Part shown: positions 38,640 to 48,775 of the stretch, in pieces
How positions within the stretch are numbered: the stretch's first letter is position 1
Layout of the letters: every line of letters begins with the position of its first letter
Assembly: GCF_040802235.1 (NCBI RefSeq)
Contig: NC_133172.1
Location: 63,061,613-63,125,612, forward strand
Direction of reading: 5' to 3'
From: Manis javanica
Taxonomy: Eukaryota > Chordata > Mammalia > Pholidota > Manidae
DNA length: 64,000 bases
Program-made: the position numbers and the translations under genes
Notes under the pieces: generated by a model
What the model was told of the DNA's origin: nothing
What the model saw: only the letters and a program-made list of their open reading frames with translations
Databases searched by the model: none

Positions 38640-39340
38640 CCTGAAGGTTGAATCGGCCCATGGCCAATGACTTAGTCCATCATGACTCTGCAACGAAGCC
38701 CTCCCAAAACCCTCTGAGAAGAGCTGCTCGCCCTCTGCTCTGGCCCCTCTGCTCGGCTGGATCCTGCTCCCAGGTTGGAGAGAGAGCTTCTGTGCTCGGG
38801 GAGCCGGAGCACCTCCAGCAGGGCCCCGAGCTCCCCGGGGGGAAGAGGCTCCTTTACTGGGACCCTGCCCTGTATCCCTCTTCACCTGGCTGTTCACTTG
38901 TATCCTTTATTAAACTGGCGACTGTAAGTGTTTTCCTGAGTTCTGTGAGCCACTCCAGCAAATTAAGCGGACCTAACTGGGAGGTCGGTCAGAAGCGCAG
39001 GTAACTGCCTGGGGCTTGTGCGACGGGCGTCTGGAGTAGGGGGTGGGGGGCAGTCTTGCAGGACAGGGCCTTTAACCTGGGGAGTCTGCTGCTATCTCTG
39101 GGAAGAGAGCATCAGAATTGAGTTGAGTTCTCCAACACCCTCCTCGGGTTTGAGAATTGCTTGGTGTAAGTGTGTGTGGGAAGAACCCCTCCCAGATATG
39201 TACATACATTAGGATTGGGTCTGGGAACCCGAAGGAAGCTATAGGACTGTTACTGCTGTGTGTAATATTGTTACTGTTCTACATAAGTAGGAAAAAAATA
39301 CACCATTACATTTGGTGTCAGAGCTGTTACATTTACTGTC
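38640..39340 (+). mobile_element. Ancient interspersed repeat, LTR-like
   Basis: CACCTGGCTGTTCACTTGTA, then TCCTTTATTAAACTGGC, GAGTTCTGTGAGCCACTCCA, GGTCAGAAGCGCAGGTAACT and GAGAATTGCTTGGTGTAAG form a series I recognise as a common old mammalian repeat, but I cannot name the family. Confidence 0.4.
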
Positions 39341-39652
39341 AGAGATGTTACACACATCTAAGAGGTCCAGGCCAGAGTGTACCTCCCTATCTTCCTATAA
39401 AGTCCCCACAAATGTGACTTCTACCTCATTAACTCCAGAACGTGGATTGGATCACTTATATGAATTGATTGGCAAAGAGAAGGGCCCTCTCTGGTAGGGA
39501 AGCGACCTTCACTGGTAGACAGCTGCCTGCCAATTTCTAGCTATTTAATTTTTTAAAACCGTGGTTAATCAGCTAGATGTCAGTATTGAACATCACCTTC
39601 CTGTATTTGAACTTCCTGGGCAGCAAAATGAAAATAAATAAATCTGAAACAG

Positions 39653-39966
39653 TGTGGGGAAAATGGAAGTTCCTATGGTCAGGATCCTTACCTGACCCTA
39701 ACTACTTGATGACGTAAGAGGTGTGCTAGGCTACTGCTTCCACACCCACAGGCAAGGAGCTATTAGTGACTGAGTCACCACATAAAGAGCTCTGCCCAGT
39801 GCTCTGGGCGGAGGCAGAGATGAAGGCGATTACAGACCTGCAGACCGCTGGGTGCAGTCTTATTGCTGGGAGAACAAAGCTGGGTATAACCCTTTCACCC
39901 CGAGAATGTTTCATTGTTTTTCCTCAGTCTCACCGATTCCTGAACTTGTCCAGGGCAGGCAAGACA
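39653..39966 (+). mobile_element. Solo LTR, copy 2, with 5-bp target duplication
   Basis: 314 bp, TGTGG to AAGACA, flanked on both sides by AACAG (39648-39652 and 39967-39971). It shares the CTCTGCCCAGTGCTCTGGG and TATAACCCTTTCACCCC blocks with copies 1 and 3 but lacks part of the middle. A 5-bp duplication fits ERVL-like or some class II elements better than the usual 4 bp of class I. It points toward BANP. Confidence 0.8.
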
Positions 39967-40379
39967 AACAGCAAAAATAATATATAATAATAAAAAAGAG
40001 AGATCAATTACTTGAGCGTAAGCACAGTTGTAACGCTGACTGGCTTCATTGCCCACCGTGACTTAGCAGTGGGGGAGCCAAGCAGTGTGCGAGGCTCGGG
40101 CAGGAAGCAGCTGGCCACCCCACACCTGAAAGGGGGTGATAGGTGAGGACTTTGTGGTACTTTGAAATTATATGAAAAATATGACCCTACATTATCTGCT
40201 TTCTAGTCATATATTCACGTACCCATGTTAAGAATTCTCACGTACTTAGGTGTTCAGATTTGGCTGTGACTGAGGCGGAGGGGACAGGAGGCACCACTCC
40301 CTAGAATTTTTTTGCCCACACCTTCCCTCTCCCTGAAATGTTGTGGTTAGGTTCCCCCCTTTTCGACAAGGTGAGTGGA

Positions 40380-40800
40380 TGTCTTGCCAATGGGTTTCAG
40401 CCCCGGGCAAGTTTGCTATGGACTCAATGTGACCAAAGAACATTGACAGCAGAACGCTTTGGGGTGAAAGGGTTATACCCAACTTTATTTCCATGGTGGC
40501 AGATTAATCACTAAAATCTCGTTCACTCAGAGCGAGTCTGCAGGCAGCAAGCCAGTCTCTGCCTCTGGGCCCCTCTGTCCACACAGCCGTCCTCTGGGCC
40601 TCTGTCCTCGGCGCTGCCACCACTCCAGCCTCTGCTCTGCTCTCCTGCAGCCTTGCAGCCCTGCCACCGTGTCGCCCAGAGCAGTGGGCGGAGCTCTTTA
40701 TATAGAGCCAACAGCCATGTATTGCCCACAGGTGTGCGGTGAGCTAGCCAACCAGGGCTAGGTGGGAATCCCGGCCACAGGGACTCTCATTTTATCCACA
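40380..40800 (-). mobile_element. Solo LTR, copy 3, inverted, with TATA box
   Basis: 421 bp, reverse orientation; the 5' end TGTGGATAAA is at 40800 and the 3' end GGCAAGACA at 40380. TATATAAA at 40704-40697 (minus) and AATAAA at 40489-40484 (minus) outline U3, R and U5. It lies 413 bp from copy 2 in the opposite direction and points toward CA5A exon 1, 5 kb away. The flanks no longer show a clear target duplication. Confidence 0.78.
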
Positions 40801-41096
40801 GGGACTCTGGGCCCTAGATCCAGGTATTTTGGATCCCCAGCCCTGCTTCTGTCTCTTTCCAGCTGCGTGGCCTTGCTCTTTCCTCCTCATCTCTAGGTAG
40901 GAGAGATCTCATTTCAGTATCAGTATCTTTTCTAGAGCTGACCTTCCGTGGTTCTCCTTACGAAGTTCTTTAAGGTACTTTTTTTGCAAAGGAGCTGGGT
41001 GACCAGCCTCAGTAGGACCCCCATGTGTTAATTCTGGAAGAGATTACCTTAACAAGGTTGCCCAAGGTCGAACACCAGGTAACTGCGCAGGTTTTT

Positions 41097-41760
41097 TTTT
41101 TAGGTATCATTGATATACAATCTTAAGAAGGTCTCGTATGAGCAACACTGTGGTCATTACATTCACCAGTATTATCAAGTCCCCCCACATACCCCATTGC
41201 AGTCACTGTCCACCAGTGTAGTAAGTTGCTATAGAGTCATTACCTGTCTTCTCCGTGCCATACCTCCTTCCCCGTGCACCCTCCCCTACATTATGTGTGT
41301 TAATCATAATGTCCCTTAATCCCCTTCTCCCTCCATCCCCCCCACCTTTGGTAACCACTAGTCCCTTCTTGGGTTCTGTGATTCTGCTGTTTTGTTCCTT
41401 CAGTTTTCCTTTGTTCTTATGCTCCACAGATGAGTGAAATCATTTGGTACTTGTCCTTCCCCACCTGGCTTATTTCACTGAGCATAATACCCTCTAGCTC
41501 CGTCCATGTTGTTGCAAATGATGGGATTTATTTTCTTCTTATGGCTGAGTAATATTCCATTGTGTATATGTACCACATGCTCTTTATCCATTCATCTGCT
41601 GATGGACACTGAGGTTGCCTCCGTATCTTGGCTATTGTAAATAGTGCAGCGATAAAATAGGGGTGCATCTGTCTTTGAATCTGGGATCTTATCTTCTTTG
41701 GGTAAATTCCTAAGAGTGTAATTCCTGGGTCAAATGGCATTTCTATTTTTAGTTTTTTGG
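41097..41760 (-). mobile_element. Young 5'-truncated L1 (ORF2 C-terminus and 3' UTR)
   Basis: On the minus strand it encodes the L1 ORF2 C-terminal signature DEWIKSMWYIYTMEYYSAI and then 3' UTR to an A-tail (T run from 41092). The target duplications are TGCGCAGGTTTTT at 41084-41096 and TGCCCAGGTTTTT at 41761-41773, 12 of 13 identical, with the AAAA-rich edge expected of L1 endonuclease cutting. There is no reverse transcriptase domain, so it is inactive. The 3' UTR (ATTGATATACAATCTTAAG on the plus strand) is lineage-specific. Confidence 0.9.
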
Positions 41761-42240
41761 TGCCCAGGTTTTTATTATTGGCAAAAGGCAAGTGAGCAGG
41801 AAACTTACGGGAAAGCATGTTTTCTCCCATGAAAACAGTTTCATTGCTTTGTTTGGATGATCAAAGGGATCCTTGCTTGTTGTAGAAAACTCAGAAAACA
41901 GAGGCGAGTATCCAGATGGCAACCCCAGCACACAGGAAAAGCCGCGGTGATACCAGGAAGCTAGCGTAACACTCCTGGGAATAGTCTGTAGTTTGGGGAT
42001 TTTTCTCCTGCGAGAACCCACAAACGCGCATGTGGTCACACGAGCAGAATGCACCCACATTCACACCATGTTTCTGGGTCTACGTATACCGTTCACACAG
42101 TTCACACAGTCCACATGTCGGACATACAGGAACTATAGCCTCGCCGCTCCACACGCCGCGCACATCATACGCGATGCGCGCGAGCACCTGTACGGGGACA
42201 GCCGGCGGGGCCGGGGCGGCGAGCACAGCGGCTCCGCTCA

Positions 42241-42391
42241 ACTACAAGCCCCAGCGGCCCACGCGGCGGGCGCGCGGGCGCCCGGAGTCCGCGGAGACTG
42301 CAAGTCCCGGCAGGCATAGCACGGGCGCTGAGACTACGAGTCCCAGAGTACACTGCTCCCGGCTCGCGCAGGACCCTCCGGGAAATGTAGT
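42241..42391. promoter_or_regulatory. Cluster of four ZNF143/SBS-like ACTACA motifs
   Basis: Three plus-strand copies: ACTACAAGCCCCAG from 42241, ACTGCAAGTCCCGGCAGG from 42297, and ACTACGAGTCCCAGAG from 42333. One minus-strand copy, ACTACATTTCCC, lies at 42391-42380. They resemble the Staf/ZNF143 submodule ACTACAATTCCCAG, common near CpG-island start sites and also linked to THAP11/HCFC1. The cluster is 350-500 bp upstream of the CGCG element. Confidence 0.6.
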
Positions 42392-42499
42392 CGTCGGGAA
42401 AAGCTCATTCCTACTCATTCAGCCTCAAAGAGAGCTCAGACTGCGCCCACGGCCCACCGACGAGACTTCTCACGGGCGGGCGAGGGGAGAGAGCGCGCG

Positions 42500-42507
42500 A
42501 CCGGAAG
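42500..42507 (+). promoter_or_regulatory. ETS-family site (ACCGGAAG)
   Basis: Exact core of a strong ETS/GABPA-type site inside the CpG island, a frequent partner of NRF1 and CGCG elements in housekeeping promoters. Assigned by motif match only. Confidence 0.5.
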
Positions 42508-42553
42508 ATGAAAATCCTGGAGGGCCCAAACTGTGGCGCGGAAGGAGGACCTG

Positions 42554-42565
42554 TGCGCATGCTCG
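42554..42565. promoter_or_regulatory. NRF1-like site (TGCGCATGCTCG)
   Basis: It matches the first nine bases of the palindromic NRF1 consensus TGCGCATGCGCA; the 3' end departs. Further TGCGCA half-sites lie near 42668 and 42716. Motif match only. Confidence 0.45.
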
Positions 42566-42734
42566 GCGGGCATCGGCGCAGGAGAAAGCGCGCGCGGGAG
42601 GCCCCGAGCGGCGGGCCCCGTCTTGTCGCCCCGCCCTTGCGCCCGGTGCGCCCCGCCCAGGGAGCGTGCGCAGACGTCGCAGGACGGAGGGCCGCGGGGA
42701 GCGACTCGCGGCGCCTGCGCAGAGCGGCGGCTTC

Positions 42735-42744
42735 TCTCGCGAGG
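42735..42744. promoter_or_regulatory. CGCG element (TCTCGCGAGG)
   Basis: It matches nine of ten bases of the palindrome TCTCGCGAGA, the element bound by BANP when unmethylated and found close to the start sites of many housekeeping promoters. It is followed at once by GACGGACGCCATTATCG, with a YY1-like CCAT core. The promoter is probably that of BANP itself, which suggests self-regulation. Confidence 0.75.
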
Positions 42745-45554
42745 ACGGACGCCATTATCGCATCTCCCCGACAAACACCACGAGAATTCCGCAGCCCACA
42801 CGGTAATTGCAGCTCCCGCAGCCGGTCGCGTCTCCACCTCCCCCTTCCCGCGGGGCGAGAGCGAGAGCGAGAGCGAGATCTCCCCTCCTGCCTCCTCCCT
42901 GCGCCCTCCTCCGGCCGCCAACGGCCCGCCGCCCTCGCGCCCCTCGGCGCGCCTGGGCCCCGGCCGCCCCTCCGCCGCCGCCCCCTCTGCGCCCCGGGGC
43001 CGCGCTCTCCCGCACCGGAAACGCCCTGCGAGCCGGCAGTCGCGGAGCCGAGGGGCCGGGGCCGCGGCGGGCCGGCGCCGTCCCGGCAGAGCCGTGGCCG
43101 GGCGCGAGGGAGGCAGCCCTGGGCGGCGGGGGGCGCTGCGAGGCCGACGGCGCCGGCCCCGGGGGCGTTGTCGCCGGGCGCCGGTGCCGCGGAGCCGGGG
43201 GCGGCCCGGCGACGGGACGGAGTCGGAGAGCGGAGCGGACCGCTTGGCGCCCGGCCCCAGGCAGCCCGCGGTGCCCGTAGGCCCTCTGTTCGGCTCGCAG
43301 GTGTTCCTTCGCGGTTGGGTCCAATTTTTGAAAAAGCGCTGCCGTCTGCGGCTTCCGTGCCGTGGCCGCCAGTCGTCCCCAGTGCCTCGCAGGGACCCAG
43401 TGAGGTGGCGGCTGCCCCTTGCAGAGTGGAGGTGACAGACCTGCCCAGGGTGCGCACTCGAGCTGCCCGGAGTCCGCGTTCCTAAGGAGCAACGCGCGTT
43501 TAGTGTTTTGGCCAGAGTGCAGAGCACGGTGAGGGGTCCGGGAGGCGCGTCTCCCGGGCCGCGGTCGGGTTGCCCGCGTCTTAGGCAACAGGCTGCGGGT
43601 GGGGTGGCGGGCAGCCTCACCCATCCTCAGGCCTTGTGCCCGGCTAGGAAGCGCTGGCCCTGCGGGCATCCCGCCGCTGGCTTCCCCGAGTTCCTGCCCC
43701 GTAACTGCTGCTACCCGCAGGGTCTGCGCGCGTCCCCGCCGGGACGTTCCAACTCTATTGCAGCTCTCTGCTTTTTTACTGCTGTTTGAATTGGTCTCCT
43801 TGCACTTTCTGTTCTCACCGGCTCTGCGTCGGTTTAGATGACTTACCAAGGGTGGTGTCCAGGCCGTCCACCCTGACCGCCCTTCCCCGGCCCTCTGGCC
43901 TTTCTCTGAGCTGGACCTGCTGCTTAGGTGGGCCCAGGTGCCGGCCTGCTGTTTCCTCTATGACACCGGCGACTTTGTGCAGGACACGGCGTTCTAACCT
44001 TGGCTCCCTCCACCTCAGGGACAGCCTTCTGCCAAGCAGCCTGGATCCGTTTGGGGAAGGCAGGGTCCTCTTCAGTGTTAGGACCCTGCCCGGACTGCCA
44101 GAGGATATGCAGTCCCACTCCGAATGCTTTGTGGCCCCCAAGGCTTGGCCTTCCGTTCTGGGAAATCCTCTTCTATCATTTATTTGAGAATTTCTTCGGC
44201 TCTGCTGCTGCTCTTCTCTGTTAGGAGCGGCAGTTAGTTCGATGAAGGTCGTCTCGATTCAAGAGAGTTACCCTGGGATCTCTCTGTTCTTTATCCTCTT
44301 CCTGTGTCATTTTCATCTCATTTCTGGGAGAGGACTTCAATTTATTTTCCAGTCTTATTTAAAAGCTTTTATTTCCACAGTCGAGTTTTAATTTCAAGAG
44401 CTGCTTTGTTCTGTGCCTTCCCCGTAGCAGCTTGTTTTGTGGTTGCCTTTTTCCTTGACTCTGAGGAGGGAGAAGGATTTTTTCAGTTCTCTTTTGTTCT
44501 GTTTTTTTTTCCTTCTGTCACTGTCATCGTTTTTTAAAAGGTTGGTTTCTTGCCTTGTGTGTCAAGTACTCCTCAAATACTGTTAATTATTGTCTAAGAC
44601 GAGAGGAAGCAGGCAGCAAGCTGAGTCTGTGGGGCTGGATCAGAACACAGGCGGGCTTCCCTTTGGGTGATTGGGGCCTTGTTACCTTGCGGGGCCTTGA
44701 ATGCCAGGTCACAGAGATATTCCTGGTGCCTTTCAGTTTAGGGAAGACCCCTTTGGTGGGGGGATGCCCCCCATGCCAGGGGGAGCCTGGTACAGCTCTT
44801 CAGTGCATGCACCCGACTCCGTGGGCAGGTGGACCCCTCGCCCTCTGCTGTGCCCCTTGGTTTTGGGTCCAGGCCCACTGTAGGCCTGGAGGCCTCTAGG
44901 TCCTCCTGGCGCCTCTGCCCCAGATTGCTGCCACAGCACCCGCAGTGGGTCCTCCTGGGCTGCCAGGAAGTCGTGAAGGCGCTCGCCTGCTCTCTTCCCT
45001 TGTGGGCTGTCAGCACGCTGCTAAAAGGCGTTTTAGTGGGATGAGCCGAGGTCACCTGTGTGGCCAGGTCGGGTGAGCACGGATGCCAGAGCGCCTTCCC
45101 ATCGCCATGCTCTTCTGCTTCCTGGCGGCCTTGGTGACAGATGCCGCCCATCCTCACGCCGCTTCTGCGTGGTGTGCAGGTGGGTGCTGTCCCGGCTGGG
45201 ATGTGCGGGAAGACCCCACTGGGCAAGGCCGGCCACAGGTGTGTGGGAGCGAAGATGGTGGTCTCACTTCAGTCGGCCTCTCACCGAGTCGGTGTTAGGT
45301 GGCTGTTCGGTGTGCCAGTGTTCACGGACTGCCTTGGGTTAAGTGGTGATATGCTGTAGTTTAAATGTGACCTGGATGCATTTTAGTTGCTTGTCCTTCG
45401 AAAGTTGTGCACAGCGAAATGTGTCAGCCGTGTGTCAGGGCCTTGCTGGTGAAGTGGCCCAGGCACAGCAGCATTGCCATCACTGGGCATCTGAGAGGCA
45501 TGAAGGCTCTCAGGCCCTGCCAAGGTGAATGGCCTTAAATGCTGCAGCTTTGTG

Positions 45555-45835
45555 AACTTTTAGTTTTGAATTAATTTTAGACCTAAAGAAAAGTTGTAGA
45601 AATAGAGAGCTTCCCCGTTCCCTTCACCCACTTGCACTAATGCTGACATCTTACATAATTAAATCTCTTGATAAAATCAGAAAGTTAACATTGCACAGTG
45701 CTGTTAACTGACTTACAGACCTTACTAAACTCTGTCAATTTTCCACTAATGTCCTGTTTCTGTTTCAAGATCTAATCCAACATCTTACTCTGTATTTAGT
45801 TGTCGCATCTCAAGTCTCCTCCGGTCTGTGATAAT
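45555..45835 (+). mobile_element. Old L1 3' UTR relic
   Basis: AATTTTAGACCTAAAGAAAAG, TTCCCTTCACCCACTTGC, TGACATCTTACATAATTAAA, CACTAATGTCCTGTTTCTG and CTCAAGTCTCCTCCGGTCTG follow the L1ME-type 3' UTR. Confidence 0.5.
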
Positions 45836-48589
45836 TCATAGCCCCAAAGTATCTCCCCCAAGATAATTTATAAATCACAAAAGGGAAAATTGTAACTTCA
45901 CAGTGGAGAAACCTGGCAGATGGCACGTTAACCTCACCAGCAGTGAGACATAATGATGTCATGCACCCCGGTAAGAAACCCCGAGACTCGGCCACAGGCT
46001 GCTCCTGAGCAAACCCAGAGTCGAGAGGCCTCCACCAGCCTCCTAACTAGTGCTCCTTCAAAGTGTCCAGGTTTTCAAAGACAGGGAAAGACTGACTCTG
46101 TTTCCATTTAAAGGGTTGCCAGGTGTGGCTTACGCTCTTTGATGCTGCCCAAGTACTTGGTGCGCTAGGTGGTCGCCTAGAGAATGAGAATCAAGCCTTG
46201 TTCGGTGGCTGGGCCGGCGGGCCTGGGTGCAGGCTGCAGGGGAGTTTGCGCGAACGGTTTACCGAGAACACCCGGGAGAGCAGAGCCCCGGATCCTCAGT
46301 CAGTCCTTACCCACTCGCACTGTGGGAAGCCTGGAAGCCTCAGCGGTACGGTTCAGTACATCACACGACGACGACAGCCTGAAGCCCGTGTAACCACGTT
46401 GGCTGTTTGGATCTGGGAAATGCAAACTTTTTCTCACTTGAAGCAAAAGTTTCTGGGGAAAAATAGGTACCATGGTTCTCAATGAGGACATCTCAGGTGA
46501 AAGCTTTAAAAGGTCTTCCCTGTACCAGAGGTAAATAAAGGTCATTATTGTGTTCTTTGACTTCACGTATATACAGTGACTATAAAACCCACATAACGCG
46601 TCGTCCATTGGAAGTGCTGAGCCACTCGGAAATGCCCATTTTTGTGGGGTGTGGGGAGGCTTTGCGAATTCCCGAGTGAGTACTGAGATCACACAGCTGC
46701 GATTTGCTCTTAAAAGCTACAATCACTTTCTTAAGGACCACCTGACAGCAGGATCAAAGCAGTCTTCCCCGCCTTTCAGAGTCGTGTTAATACTTAACCC
46801 TTAGGTTTCCCGCTTCTGTCCTGTGCTGGTGGTGAAACCACTTAAAAATGAGAGCTTAGGCTAATCAGCCTCATTTTTATGCCTCTGCCGTGCCTCTGCC
46901 CGTATCTGGGGCTGTGCCTGCCCTGCCCTCAGGAGAGAGGGTGTCCGTCCCCCCGGGCGGGTGCTGCGCCGGGGCCTCTTGTAGACTCCTCGGCAGGGGA
47001 GAGGAAGCTGGGCTGCAGTCGGCACCCAGGGCCTCCCCGTTGCTCGAAACCTGTGGACGTTCCCGAGTCAAAATGTGGTGGAAACACTAACTTCTTGACC
47101 ACAAGTAGATAGTGGCCCGAAATACAATGTAGTCACGTGGAAGCTCTTAGGAATTAACTTCTCTGCAGCTTCCACTTGTAGCCATGGTCAAATGTTTTGG
47201 ACTGGCTGCCTCCACGGTGGGTGGACAGTAAGGTCACTCTGACCGAAGGAACGTCAGAGTGGGGAGGGTTCGGTGGCCACGGACAGCAGCTGCTGCCCAG
47301 ACGGGTAACCCACGAGCTCCTGAGGGAGGAACATCTGGAAGGGCGGGCTTTAATGAAGCCGCTGAGCAGGCAGGTAGGGACGGGATGCGTGTGTGGAGGC
47401 CGGCTGCTGTTCCCCTCGGCCTGTTCGGAAGTCAGAGCGGGTCGGGCACTGAGCATGCAAGGGAGTGGGGCAGAGGGCCTGGGAAGGCCTGGAGGCCTGG
47501 CTGAGCCGGCGGGGGCGCTGGAAGCAGACCTGGGGTGGCCTCGGCGCCTGGGCAGAACCCCACCCCGACAAACCTTTCAGTAATAAAGATCTACATCTAT
47601 GCTTAAAAAACTACTGCTGTGGTCTCTAGTGATTTTTCCTCTTAAGGTGTAAAACCATCAAGTAATTTCAAAGTTTAACTTTCTGAAGTAGAAATGGGTT
47701 TGAATAAAACAGGCACTGAAAACTTGGTGTATGTGCTGCCGGCATTTCCTTGTTGGCATGAACTGTGTGACCCTTGGTGTGGCGGGAGCTCCGGGCGCCT
47801 TAATCTGACCAGCTGTGGCCCCTGCTGTCACTGGGACGTGCAGCCCTGCGATCCTGCGGGCAGGTGGGTGGCAGGGTGGGCCGTCCGCTGCCACACTATC
47901 CTGCAAACTCATGGCTGGGGGCGAAGCGCGGGACAAAGTGCTGCGATTTATGGTGGGAATGCTTCCTGAAGACGTCCAGGAACTCACACCCCCCGTACTT
48001 CAGGTTGAATCCCACAAAGGAGGCTGGGTGTCCTGGTTACCAACTGAAGTGGCTGCAGCTGCCAGTGGGCAAACAATTTGCAGTTAATAGGTCTTCATGT
48101 TCTGAAACAGATTTTTAAGATCTGTGGGATTCAACTGATTTCATACTTTTTTTGTAAAGTGAGGGTTTAATGTTTATTATGTGACTTTGAATTTGTATAA
48201 AATGCATTCATGCCATGTCAGGGAGGAGATTGGAAGCTGAAGGGGTGCTGCCTGGGCTGCCCTCCAAGCATAGCTTTGCTAAAGAGTGCCGTCCAGCTTG
48301 CCCGTTGGCTCTCCTGGGCATCACGTAGCTCAGTGAGCCTGCTTTGCCCCACTGGGATTTCTGTGGCTCCTCCATGACCTGAATCGGAATCTTCCTTGAA
48401 GCTGACAGGAGGTGAGCAACCAGAGCCGGCCAGTCCTGGGGGCAGGCGAACCATCTGGTAGCGGTGCGGCACCTCTCTTGGTGGGTCAGGATTACTGTTC
48501 TCCGTAATAGTGCCTGATTCCTTTATCGCTCAGTCCTGAGGCCGTTTTAAGATTCTGAAGATGCCATCAATGTCGCTAAACACTTGGGA

Positions 48590-48775
48590 GCTCCAGGGCA
48601 GAAACTTTTTCTGTAAAGGGCCGATAAGTGAATACCTTTGGATTTGGGGTCTCTCTCACAGCTGCTTAACTCCGCCCTTGTGGTGGGGAAGCTGGAGTGG
48701 GCGGGCCTGTCTTCAAATAACACGGCTGGATTTGGCCCGCTGGTGGTAGTTTGTGAATCCCAAACTAGACAGCCA
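48590..48775 (+). mobile_element. hAT-Charlie DNA transposon fragment
   Basis: ACTTTTTCTGTAAAGGGCCG, GGGTCTCTCTCACAGCTGCT, CTTCAAATAACACGGCTGG and ATTTGGCCCGCTGGTGGTAG match a common Charlie-type MITE in order. Confidence 0.6.

Larger units (their letters stand above)
35378..42119. other. CA5A-BANP intergenic interval
   Basis: Separates the divergent genes. Next to CA5A there is no CpG island and no clear TATA box; an inverted CCAAT (CCAAT on the plus strand at 35401-35405) lies just upstream of the start codon. Farther out are a MIR (36480), an old LTR-like repeat (38640-39340), the inverted LTR pair and a young L1. Confidence 0.6.
42120..43760 (+). promoter_or_regulatory. BANP: CpG island, presumed BANP promoter and 5' non-coding exon
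   Basis: About 1.6 kb, very GC- and CpG-rich and free of interspersed repeats, while the flanks are AT-richer and repeat-laden. It lies between the CA5A start (minus) and the first coding exon of BANP (plus), where the human BANP promoter island lies. It holds SBS-like, ETS, NRF1-like and CGCG motifs (listed separately) and no convincing TATA box, so dispersed initiation is expected. The non-coding first exon could not be fixed. Donor-like sites include CACACG|GTAATT near 42801 and GAGCACG|GTGAGG near 43529. Long open frames here (up to about 390 codons) are what GC-rich sequence gives by chance. Confidence 0.85.

Noticed and set aside
42130-42800. CA5A being driven from the CpG island as a shared bidirectional promoter
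   Set aside because: The first CA5A coding exon is about 7 kb away, its first-exon region has its own flank, and no spliced upstream CA5A exon could be identified.
42436-43620. Open frames of 300-390 codons on both strands in the CpG island
   Set aside because: They overlap in several frames at once, are made of Arg/Pro/Gly/Ala as GC-rich sequence dictates, and show no domain. They are a by-product of few AT-rich stop codons.
47864-48118. Frame containing a tidy segment MAGGEARDKVLRFMVGML
   Set aside because: I considered a processed gene copy, but I recognise no family, and it has no poly(A) tail or target duplication. Left out as unsupported.
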